DNA of 64,000 nucleotides from Microbacterium oxydans (lineage in GTDB: Bacteria > Actinomycetota > Actinomycetes > Actinomycetales > Microbacteriaceae): assembly GCF_006540085.1 (NCBI RefSeq), contig NZ_BJOG01000008.1, positions 310,001-374,000 on the forward strand. Direction: 5' to 3'. The position numbers were made by a program, and so were the translations under genes. This document shows positions 1-6,923 of the stretch, in pieces. The first letter of the stretch is position 1; each line of letters begins with the position of its first letter. Under the pieces are notes generated by a model that was not told the DNA's origin, searched no databases, and was given only the letters and a program-made list of their open reading frames with translations.

Positions 1-113
1 CCAGGAAGCGGAGGATCGCTTCTGGGGTACGGCCTGATCCGTCCCCCGATTCGAGCGACGCCGGGTGGTCGCGGACCTCGACCGCCCGGCGTCCGCGCCT
101 CTAAGCTCGTCCC

Positions 114-761
114 ATGATCGCCCAGGACACGCTGTTCACCTTCGTCGTCGCGGCGTTCATCATGGTCGTCATCCCCGGGCCGACCGTGCTCTTCACGATC
201 GGCCGAGCCATGGCGCTCGGCCGGATGGGCGGATTCCTCAGCATCCTGGGCACGGCGGTCGGATCGATCGTGCTCGTCGTCGCGGTGGCTCTCGGCGTCG
301 GCACCGTGATCGCGCAGTCGGTCGTGCTGTTCACGATCGTCAAGGTGCTCGGCGCCAGCTACCTGATCTTCCTGGGCATCCAGGCGATCCGCCACCGGAA
401 GGACGCGGCGAGAGCCATGGCCACGGCGCCGGCGAAGCGCTCTGGCTGGCGGCTTCTCACCGAGGGCTTCGTCGTCGGCGTCACGAACCCGAAGTCCATC
501 GCGTTCTTCCTCGCGATCCTCCCGCAGTTCGTCGATCTGCATGCCGGATCGGTGCCGGCGCAGCTGTTCCTGCTCGGGGTGGTCGTCGTGGTGATCGGCG
601 TGAGCTGCGACGCCGTATGGGTGCTCCTGGCGAGCGCCGCCCGTGACTGGTTCGGCCGCTCGCCCCGACGCATCGAGGCGATGGGGGCGACCGGTGGCGG
701 GCTGATGATCGCTCTCGGCGCTTTCCTGCTGGTGTGGAGCGAGAAACCCGCCACCGCGTGA
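114..761 (+). CDS. LysE/RhtB family amino acid exporter
   Basis: The 215-residue protein is almost entirely hydrophobic, with about six membrane segments and the family's PGPTVL motif near residues 21-26, followed by a GRAMALGRMGG stretch. These are hallmarks of LysE/RhtB translocators, which export amino acids such as lysine, homoserine or threonine at the plasma membrane. Length fits the family (about 200-220 residues). The ATG at 114 is supported by a TAAGCT box exactly 6 nt upstream, consistent with a leaderless transcript. It is convergent with the DUF1206 gene 10 bp downstream. The substrate cannot be told from sequence. Confidence 0.93.
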   Translation: MIAQDTLFTFVVAAFIMVVIPGPTVLFTIGRAMALGRMGGFLSILGTAVGSIVLVVAVALGVGTVIAQSVVLFTIVKVLGASYLIFLGIQAIRHRKDAARAMATAPAKRSGWRLLTEGFVVGVTNPKSIAFFLAILPQFVDLHAGSVPAQLFLLGVVVVVIGVSCDAVWVLLASAARDWFGRSPRRIEAMGATGGGLMIALGAFLLVWSEKPATA

Positions 762-771
762 ACGCTCGAAC

Positions 772-1572
772 TCACATCCTGGCGTAGCGGGCCCTGGCGA
801 TGCAGACGACGCCGTAGACGGCGAACCCCGCGCCGACAGCACCCAGGACGAGTCCGCCGAGGGGCAGATCGAGCAGACTGTGCAGGGCGGCATCGAGCCC
901 CGCGCCCTTCTCCGGGTCCTGCGTGACGGCGGCGACGACGAAGAGCACCCCGGTCACGGCGACGGCGGTGCCCTTGCCGAAGTAGCCGATCACTCCCAGG
1001 GTCACGATGCCCCTGCGGGCGACTCCCGATGGCAGGTCGAGCAGCTTCTCGAAGCCGCGGGTGAAGCCGCCGACGATGAACCCGACCCCGACCCCGACGA
1101 CCGAGAGCCCTACGACGACCAACAGGGCGACGCCGCCGGGCGCCGAGAGCAGCACCGCGCTCAGGGTCTTCGACGCCGTCTCGGAGTCGGCATTGCCACC
1201 CACGGCGTAGATCAGGGCCATGCCCCCGACGATGAGGTAGGCGGCGGCGATGCCGAACAGCTTGACGCGCTGACCCCACTTCTTCGTCTCGGCCGGATCG
1301 GCGGCGAGGAAGGCACTGGCGATCTGCCACACGGCGAGCGCGATCAGCCCGGCGGCCACGAGCACGAGCAGCAGCCCTCCGATCGGACTCTGGCGGATCT
1401 GCTCCATGGCCCCGTCCTGGTCGGCGTCACCGGAGGCGCCGGCCGCGATGGAGATCGCCACCGAGCCGATGATGACGTGGATAAGACCGAGGACGACGAA
1501 GCCGGCACGGGCGATCCGTCGGAACGTCGACGACCTCTTGGCGACGCGCGCCGCGTTCTTGACCGTGCTCAT
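772..1572 (-). CDS. DUF1206 domain membrane protein
   Basis: This 266-residue protein has six predicted membrane segments arranged as three pairs, each pair beginning with a Gly-rich helix such as RAGFVVLGLIHVIIG, the three-fold repeat typical of DUF1206. It ends in the ARYARM tail seen in this family. Function is unknown; it sits in the cytoplasmic membrane. The start is supported by a TACGCT box 6 nt before the ATG, suggesting a leaderless mRNA. It faces the LysE gene tail to tail. Confidence 0.9.
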   Translation of the reverse strand: MSTVKNAARVAKRSSTFRRIARAGFVVLGLIHVIIGSVAISIAAGASGDADQDGAMEQIRQSPIGGLLLVLVAAGLIALAVWQIASAFLAADPAETKKWGQRVKLFGIAAAYLIVGGMALIYAVGGNADSETASKTLSAVLLSAPGGVALLVVVGLSVVGVGVGFIVGGFTRGFEKLLDLPSGVARRGIVTLGVIGYFGKGTAVAVTGVLFVVAAVTQDPEKGAGLDAALHSLLDLPLGGLVLGAVGAGFAVYGVVCIARARYARM

Positions 1573-1626
1573 CGTTGAAGCGTATCCGTCGTGCGGAACC
1601 CCGCCGAGGGGCTTGATTTCGCCTCG

Positions 1627-1668
1627 CCTGTCGCTCCCGCCCTGTCGCTCCCGCCCTGTCGCTCAGGC
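1627..1668. repeat. Three tandem copies of a 14-bp unit
   Basis: The unit CCTGTCGCTCCCGC occurs at 1627-1640 and 1641-1654, with a third copy diverged at its end at 1655-1668. The last copy overlaps the final codons of the downstream minus-strand gene. It is a short tandem duplication with no evident function. Confidence 0.8.
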
Positions 1669-2298
1669 GTGCGGCATGATCGGCTGCCGGAGGATGGTGC
1701 GCAGCTTCGCCGGATCGGCACGGCGCAGGTCGCTCAGGTAGATCTCGTGATGGAGCCCCCGCATCTGGAACCCGTTGTCGGGGATGAAGTGGTGATGCAG
1801 CTCTTCGAGCACCGGTCCTTCGTCGTCGAACGGTCCGACGTGGAGTGTCTCTACGCAGCTGCCCTCGTCGAGGGTCTGCAGCCGCACGGAGTCGAGCGTA
1901 GGGATCGGCTCCCTCTTCTTCACAGCCTTCTGCGACACCGACTCGACGGCTGCCGCGAACATCGCGGGGGTGATGTGATCGCCGACCATGATCATCATCG
2001 TCCACATCCAGGCCGACTTGTCACGTCGGGAGGTGAACGACTCCATGTCGGGCGCATGCCAGAGTCCCTCGAGCGGCATCACGACGGTGTCGATGCCGAG
2101 GTCGTTCCGACTCGCGAACTTCAGCGCGTATGCCAGGGGGAACAGGGCCGACACGGCGTCCCGATAGGCGGGCGCGGTGTTCGGGTCTCCTGCCCCGTCG
2201 ATCATCAGGTACTGCAGGGGCGGCACCTCGACGACGCGGAACTCGCCCCGCTTCGCCCGGTACGCGTCGAGTGTCTTCTTCGGATCGATGGCCGCCAT
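1663..2298 (-). CDS. Stand-alone GyrI-like small-molecule binding protein
   Basis: The 211-residue protein has no helix-turn-helix and consists of one GyrI-like/SOUL-type effector-binding domain (VEVPPLQYLMIDGAGDP near the N-terminus, a central WMWTMMIM segment, and an ETLHVGPFDDEG strand-turn typical of the fold). Family members bind drugs or lipophilic cations. Some GyrI-like proteins hydrolyse cyclopropanoid toxins, but I cannot tell binding from catalysis here. ATG at 2298 is preferred over the GTG at 2301 because a GGGAGG sequence lies 6 nt upstream of it. It follows the AraC-GyrI regulator in the same orientation, so the two may act on the same ligand. Confidence 0.82.
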   Translation of the reverse strand: MAAIDPKKTLDAYRAKRGEFRVVEVPPLQYLMIDGAGDPNTAPAYRDAVSALFPLAYALKFASRNDLGIDTVVMPLEGLWHAPDMESFTSRRDKSAWMWTMMIMVGDHITPAMFAAAVESVSQKAVKKREPIPTLDSVRLQTLDEGSCVETLHVGPFDDEGPVLEELHHHFIPDNGFQMRGLHHEIYLSDLRRADPAKLRTILRQPIMPHA

Positions 2299-2382
2299 CA
2301 CGTGCCTCCCTGGATCGTGCGCTCAGTGTCGCACGGGCCACGGACACGGGGTGGGTGCGCACGCGCGCCCACCCCGCCGGCC

Positions 2383-3249
2383 TCAGGCCGGTTCGACCGG
2401 AAGCCAGAGCTCGCACGACGCGGAGTCACCGCTGAACTCCAGGTAGCGCACGATCGACGGGCCTGGGCGCAGCCTCCACGGGTTCGACGGGAACCACTCC
2501 GTCGCCGTGGCCGCCCACAGCGTCTGCAGAGCGGCGGGGAAGGGCCCACTGGCGGCGAAGACCGCCCACGATCCCTCGTCGACCGGAAGCACGTCGAGGT
2601 CTTCCGGAACCGATGTCGTGCTCTGCACCGCGACGCCGTGCAGATACCTCAGCAGCGAGCCTTCCGGGGCGTCGGGTTCGACGTCTGCCGTGACGGCCAG
2701 GATCCCCGAGGGCTCGGCATCGCCGAGGGTCTTGAGCCGCGCATGCTCCTCGGGCGGGATGGCCGCGATGTGCGCCTGGATGTGCGGATTGGCGCCTTCG
2801 CGGATCAACGGAACCTCCACGGCGTGACCGACGAGCACGAGCGCGGGCCGGTGGGTGATGGTGACGTGCATGGGGATGCTCCCTTCCACGCTCAGGCGGA
2901 ACCGGAGCGAGGGTTGTGTACGGAGAGGGCCCCCGTCACGGCGCGCATCGGCCGGTCCGATGCCGTGCACCGCGCGGAAGGCGCGAGCGAACGCCTCGAC
3001 CGAGCCGTATCCGTGGCGCACGGCCACATCGAGCAGGCTCGGAGCGCCGGCTGCGAGTTCCGCTCCCGCGTGCGTCATCCGGCGACGACGCACGTACTCC
3101 GAGAGCGGCATCCCCGCCAGCGCCGAGAACATCCGACGCAGGTGGTACTCCGTCGTGCCGTTCTCACGGGCGAACGCGTCGATGTCGATCTCTCCCGCGA
3201 CACCGTAGGTGTCGACGAGGTCGACCAGGGCGTTCAGCGTGCCGATCAT
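2383..3249 (-). CDS. AraC-family regulator with GyrI-like effector domain
   Basis: Residues 1 to about 105 form an AraC double helix-turn-helix (REN..TEYHLRRMFSALAG and VAVRHGYGSVEAFARAFRA), and residues 125-288 form a GyrI-like ligand-binding domain. This N-terminal DNA-binding order is that of Rob/BltR-like and Bacillus-type multidrug-responsive activators. The start has a strong AAGGAGG ribosome site 5 nt before the ATG. It lies 84 bp upstream of the stand-alone GyrI-like gene on the same strand and probably regulates it or itself in response to an amphipathic compound (inference). Confidence 0.88.
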   Translation of the reverse strand: MIGTLNALVDLVDTYGVAGEIDIDAFARENGTTEYHLRRMFSALAGMPLSEYVRRRRMTHAGAELAAGAPSLLDVAVRHGYGSVEAFARAFRAVHGIGPADARRDGGPLRTQPSLRFRLSVEGSIPMHVTITHRPALVLVGHAVEVPLIREGANPHIQAHIAAIPPEEHARLKTLGDAEPSGILAVTADVEPDAPEGSLLRYLHGVAVQSTTSVPEDLDVLPVDEGSWAVFAASGPFPAALQTLWAATATEWFPSNPWRLRPGPSIVRYLEFSGDSASCELWLPVEPA

Positions 3250-3342
3250 GAGGTCCTCCTTTCCCCACCATCGTCGCTGCGCATCTCATAAGCCGACCCG
3301 ACTTCTCCGGTCGGATGCGATCGGTTCTCCGTCGACGCCCGG

Positions 3343-3477
3343 TCAGAGCTCGACGGGAGGTGCCGGCTCCGTCTCCGACTCCTCGGGATGACGGGCCAGG
3401 TTCACGATCCCGGCGACCAGCCCGCCCCAGACCGTGACCATGGCGATGATCATCATGACGACAGCGATCGGAGTCAT
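3343..3477 (-). CDS. metS: MetS-like small subunit of methionine/alanine importer
   Basis: A 44-residue protein starts with ATG at 3477 and consists of one membrane helix (VVMMIIAMVTVWGGLVAGIV) followed by a short acidic, proline-rich tail. Its start overlaps the stop of the large NSS transporter by 4 bp (ATGA), so it is translationally coupled. Size, topology and position match MetS, which in Corynebacterium glutamicum is needed for MetP transport activity. It is short enough to be missed by length-filtered annotation. The substrate is inferred from the family only. Confidence 0.85.
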   Translation of the reverse strand: MTPIAVVMMIIAMVTVWGGLVAGIVNLARHPEESETEPAPPVEL

Positions 3478-5096
3478 GCGCTCGCTCCCTTCGTCGTGGT
3501 GCCCACCGCCGGGATCGCGGACGTCTCCGCATCCGGCTCGTACTCCTCTTCGACGAGGAACTCGTCGTACTCGGGATCGTCCTTCGCGTGGGAACGGCCG
3601 CTCCACGGCAACGCCGACAGGACCAGGGCCAGCACCACGAGGGCGATCACCATGCCCCATCCGAAGACGGCGAGGAACCAGGCCGGATAGCCGCTGTACG
3701 GCTCGGACGTCTTCGCGATGAGCTCGCTGATGAAGAGGTACCCGAGCACGACGGGTGCCAGCACGCCGACGAGCAGCTTCCAGATCGCGCCCACCCGGAA
3801 GCTCGATCGACGATTGAGGTGCTCGACCAGCACCGGCAGCTTGTGCAGCAACCAGGCCACGATGATCACGGCCACCAGGGCGACCGCCATGATGCCGAAG
3901 GAGTTGACGAAGGCATCGACCGTATCGAGGACGGAGAGCGCCGTCGTCGTCGAGAACAGCGCCATCGAGACGATAGCGAGCGGGATCGCCACGGTCAGGG
4001 TCGTGCGCACACGCGCCCAGCCCAGCTTGTCCTGCAGCGCGGCGACGATCACCTCGAGGATGGAGATGAGCGAGGTGACTCCGGCGAACACCAGGGCCCC
4101 GAAGAAGAGGACGCCGATGATCGATCCGCCCGTCGCCTGCGACACGATCGTCGGGAACGCGATGAACGCCAATCCGATGCCGGAAGAGGCGACTCCCGCC
4201 ACCTCGGTCCCCTGCGCCTGCGCCATGAAGCCGAGGGCCGCGAAGACACCGATGCCGGCGAGGATCTCGAAGCCCGAGTTCGCGAAGGCCACGACGAGTC
4301 CCGAACCGGTCAGGTCGGTCTTGCGCTTGAGATACGAGGAGTAGGTCACCATGATGCCGAACGCGACCGACAGCGAGAAGAAGATGTGGCCGTACGCGGA
4401 GGCCCAGACGCCCGGGTCGGCGAGTGCCTCCCAGTTCGGGGTGAAGAAGGCGTTGAGGCCGTCCATCGCACCGGGGAGGAACAGCGACTGCACCACGAGG
4501 ATCGCGAACATGACCGTGAGCAACGGCATCAGGATCATGTTCGCCCTGCCGATGCCGCGCTTCACACCCAGCGCCATGATCACGATGACGATGAGCCACA
4601 CGACCACGAGAGGGATGCCGACCTGGGGGACGAAGTCGGTCGAGACGCCGACTTCGGCCACGTCCGCCGAGCGCAGGAAGTCGATGAAGAAGAAGTCGTT
4701 CTCGTTGCCCGCGCCCCAGGTGAGCTGGGCCGAGAACCAGGTGTACATGGCCGCCCACGCGATGATCACGGCGTAGTAGACGGCGATCACGACGCAGATG
4801 AGCACCTGCCACCATCCGAGGGGCTCGGCAGCACGGTGCAGACGACGGAAGGCGAGAGGCGCCGATCCGCGGTATCGATGACCGATCGCGTAGTCGAAGA
4901 ACAGCAGCGGGATGCCGGCGGTCAGCAGCGCGCACAGGTACGGGATGAGGAACGCCCCGCCGCCGCCCTCGTAGGCGACGTAGGGGAACCGCCAGATGTT
5001 CCCGAGGCCGACCGCTGAGCCGATCGCGGAGAGGATGAACACGTTCCGCGAGCCGAAGGCTTCGCGTTTGTGGGTCTGCGTCGTGGCGGAGGACAT
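3474..5096 (-). CDS. metP: Sodium-dependent transporter, NSS/SNF family (MetP-like)
   Basis: The 540-residue protein has about 12 membrane segments and the N-terminal sodium-site signature SAVGLGNIWRFPYVAYEGGG (residues about 27-46), defining the neurotransmitter:sodium symporter family. With the overlapping MetS-like gene it matches the MetPS methionine/alanine importers of actinobacteria. The charged cytoplasmic tail (YDEFLVEEEYEPDAE) is typical. The ATG at 5096 has a TAGCCT box 7 nt upstream, suggesting leaderless initiation; no methionine riboswitch is visible. Confidence 0.92.
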   Translation of the reverse strand: MSSATTQTHKREAFGSRNVFILSAIGSAVGLGNIWRFPYVAYEGGGGAFLIPYLCALLTAGIPLLFFDYAIGHRYRGSAPLAFRRLHRAAEPLGWWQVLICVVIAVYYAVIIAWAAMYTWFSAQLTWGAGNENDFFFIDFLRSADVAEVGVSTDFVPQVGIPLVVVWLIVIVIMALGVKRGIGRANMILMPLLTVMFAILVVQSLFLPGAMDGLNAFFTPNWEALADPGVWASAYGHIFFSLSVAFGIMVTYSSYLKRKTDLTGSGLVVAFANSGFEILAGIGVFAALGFMAQAQGTEVAGVASSGIGLAFIAFPTIVSQATGGSIIGVLFFGALVFAGVTSLISILEVIVAALQDKLGWARVRTTLTVAIPLAIVSMALFSTTTALSVLDTVDAFVNSFGIMAVALVAVIIVAWLLHKLPVLVEHLNRRSSFRVGAIWKLLVGVLAPVVLGYLFISELIAKTSEPYSGYPAWFLAVFGWGMVIALVVLALVLSALPWSGRSHAKDDPEYDEFLVEEEYEPDAETSAIPAVGTTTKGASA

Positions 5097-5165
5097 GCGG
5101 ACGAGGCTACCCGAGGGCTGAGCCGAACGTCGGGTCGGACACAGACACGAGACGATCCCGCCGCT

Positions 5166-5840
5166 TCAGCCCAACGCCTCCGCCAGCTCGGCCAGGCTGG
5201 GGAAGCGCCCGTCGAAGGCGTCGGTGTCCTCGGGCGGATCACCTGCCGGACGCGGTACGTACGCGGTCCTCATCCCCGCGGCTCCGGCGCCTCGGAGATC
5301 CCAGGCGTGGGCGGCGACCATGAGCACGCGCGTCGGGTCGCCGCCCGCCTCCTCCACCGCGAGCCGGTAGACCCGCGGGGAGGGCTTGTAAGCCTCGACG
5401 GCGTCCGCCGATAGCGCTCCGTGCCACGGCAGTCCGGCGTGCTCCCCGAGCGCGTGCAGCGACTCCGGGTTCGCGTTCGACAGCCCGAGCACACGGAAGC
5501 GGGCGGCGAGACGCTCGATGCCCTCGCGCGAATCCGGCCAGGCGGGAAGACGCTTCGCCGCGGTCGCGAGGCGATCGACGGTGGCGGCATCCGTGACCCC
5601 CGCAGTCTGCGCCACCAGTGTCGCCGCCTCGCGATCCAGGATCCCGGAGTCGACGTAGTCGCGCTCACCCCGTGCGATCCGGCGCTGCTCCCCGTCGATA
5701 TGACGTTGCCAGACGGCGAGGAGTCCATCGGAATCGCGGGGAGAGCCACCCGCCTCCTCGATGGCAGCGCGAAGCCCTCCGGGCTCATCGACCAGGGTGC
5801 CCAGCACGTCGAAGACGATGGTGGTGATGTCGCGACGCAT
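5166..5840 (-). CDS. Haloacid dehalogenase type II-like hydrolase
   Basis: A HAD-superfamily protein of 224 residues. It carries the nucleophile motif FDVLGTL (Asp11, with Leu in place of the second Asp, as in type II haloacid dehalogenases), the motif II region GLSNANPES, the motif III lysine in AYKPSPRVY, and motif IV VAAHAWDLRGAGAAG. This pattern is that of L-2-haloacid dehalogenases, which hydrolyse C-halogen bonds, though many close relatives have other substrates. ATG at 5840 gives the normal HAD N-terminus; an upstream in-frame codon at 5861 adds seven unlikely residues. It lies downstream of tRNA-Ser(GCU), separated by a terminator. Confidence 0.87.
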   Translation of the reverse strand: MRRDITTIVFDVLGTLVDEPGGLRAAIEEAGGSPRDSDGLLAVWQRHIDGEQRRIARGERDYVDSGILDREAATLVAQTAGVTDAATVDRLATAAKRLPAWPDSREGIERLAARFRVLGLSNANPESLHALGEHAGLPWHGALSADAVEAYKPSPRVYRLAVEEAGGDPTRVLMVAAHAWDLRGAGAAGMRTAYVPRPAGDPPEDTDAFDGRFPSLAELAEALG

Positions 5841-5885
5841 GATTCGAGTCTGCCCCGACACGGGAGCCCAGGGGCCGGGAACGAG

Positions 5886-5912
5886 AAAACCCCCGCCGGA
5901 GCGGGGGTTCTT
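5886..5912 (-). terminator. Intrinsic terminator after tRNA-Ser(GCU)
   Basis: Read on the minus strand, a GC-rich 7-bp stem (CCCCCGC/GCGGGGG, 4-nt loop) is followed by a TTTT run, directly 3' of tRNA-Ser. It probably ends the tRNA transcript before the dehalogenase gene. Confidence 0.8.
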
Positions 5913-5915
5913 CTG

Positions 5916-6004
5916 CGGAGACGAGGGGATTTGAACCCCTGGTCCCCGTGAGGGGACTCCACCTTAGCAGGGTGGTGCACTCGGCCGGACTATGCGACGT
6001 CTCC
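5916..6004 (-). tRNA. tRNA-Ser(GCU)
   Basis: The minus strand folds into a class II tRNA with a long variable arm. The acceptor stem GGAGACG/CGTCTCC is perfect, the anticodon loop CTGCTAA is closed by CCACC/GGTGG, and the T-arm contains GGTTCAAATCC. Anticodon GCT reads AGC/AGU serine codons. The discriminator base is G, as expected for serine, and CCA is not encoded. Confidence 0.96.
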
Positions 6005-6163
6005 AGGCATCCGGCCGGAAAGCGCGGATGCACCTAGCCATCATAACGGGTCCGGCGAGCGGACACGAACCGCGCCCGGCCGGTCGTCCCTCCTCGTCGT
6101 CACCCGCCTGGGATACTGACCGCAGATCACGGACATCGCCAGCCGCTGATCCGGAGGGACGCC

Positions 6164-6871
6164 ATGACCGAGAAGCTGACCGCGCACGGGACCGACTCCT
6201 CGCCTCCCGGCGGCCTGTGGACCCGACGCGCAGCCGGGTACGGGGTCGTGCTCGTGCTCCTCGTCGTCTCGTATGGACTGTGCGCGACGCAGCCGAGCAC
6301 CGACCCGAGCCCGTGGGCCTTCCTGCCGATGCTGGCGACCGTCGCCGTGGTCTTCTACGTCACCGGAGCGACGCGGCTGGCGCAACGTGTGTCGTGGGTG
6401 GTGCTCTCCGCTGCCGGTCTCGCCGCGGTCATCGCCGGCGCCCTCGGGCTCGACGGCCCGCTCTTGGCCATCCCGCTCTCCGCCGCCTCGATGCTCGCGC
6501 TCCTCGTGGCGCCGTGGGTCATCATCGCCCACCAGGTCACCCGTCGCGGGCTCGACTTCGAAGCGCTCCTGGCTGCGGTCACGGCGTACATCCTCGTCGG
6601 GATGTTCTTCGCGTTCGTGTACAACCTGATGTCGCAGCTGTCTCCCACTCCGCTGTTCGGCGACGCGACCGCCGACTCCCTCGGAAACCAGCTGTTCTTC
6701 TCCTTCACAGCCCTGACGACGACGGGCTACGGCAACATCGTCCCGGTCGGAACCGGCGGGCAGGCGGTCGCGATCGCCGAGGGGATCACGGGACAGCTGT
6801 TCCTCATCACGGCTGTCGCCCGGATCATGCGGGGCGCCAGCGCCAAGCGCACCCCGGCGCCGTCCGAGTGA
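6164..6871 (+). CDS. Two-pore-helix potassium channel-like membrane protein
   Basis: This 235-residue membrane protein has several hydrophobic segments in the first 145 residues and a C-terminal channel module whose selectivity filter TTGYG lies at residues 186-190, preceded by a pore helix and followed by a final helix. The filter is that of potassium channels (ion channel family Ion_trans_2). There is no RCK/TrkA-N domain, so gating must come from elsewhere. A GGAGGG ribosome site sits 5 nt before the ATG. The rhamnosidase gene begins 52 bp downstream on the same strand, but a functional link is not evident. Confidence 0.88.
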   Translation: MTEKLTAHGTDSSPPGGLWTRRAAGYGVVLVLLVVSYGLCATQPSTDPSPWAFLPMLATVAVVFYVTGATRLAQRVSWVVLSAAGLAAVIAGALGLDGPLLAIPLSAASMLALLVAPWVIIAHQVTRRGLDFEALLAAVTAYILVGMFFAFVYNLMSQLSPTPLFGDATADSLGNQLFFSFTALTTTGYGNIVPVGTGGQAVAIAEGITGQLFLITAVARIMRGASAKRTPAPSE

Positions 6872-6923
6872 ACCCGCGACAGAGCATCGACACCCGACGA
6901 GCCGCAGGGGCAGGAAGAAGCAC

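Noticed and set aside
1..37. Possible C-terminal end of a plus-strand gene (frame ending QEAEDRFWGTA)
   Set aside because: Only eleven codons are visible and no domain can be seen, so a gene cannot be supported.
3588..5018. Long plus-strand open frame opposite the NSS transporter
   Set aside because: Its product is a low-complexity His/Arg/Asp-rich sequence, typical of antisense frames in GC-rich DNA; the opposite strand encodes a clear transporter.
3474..5165. Methionine riboswitch before the MetPS-like genes
   Set aside because: The start has a TAGCCT box 7 nt upstream, leaving no room for a leader RNA.
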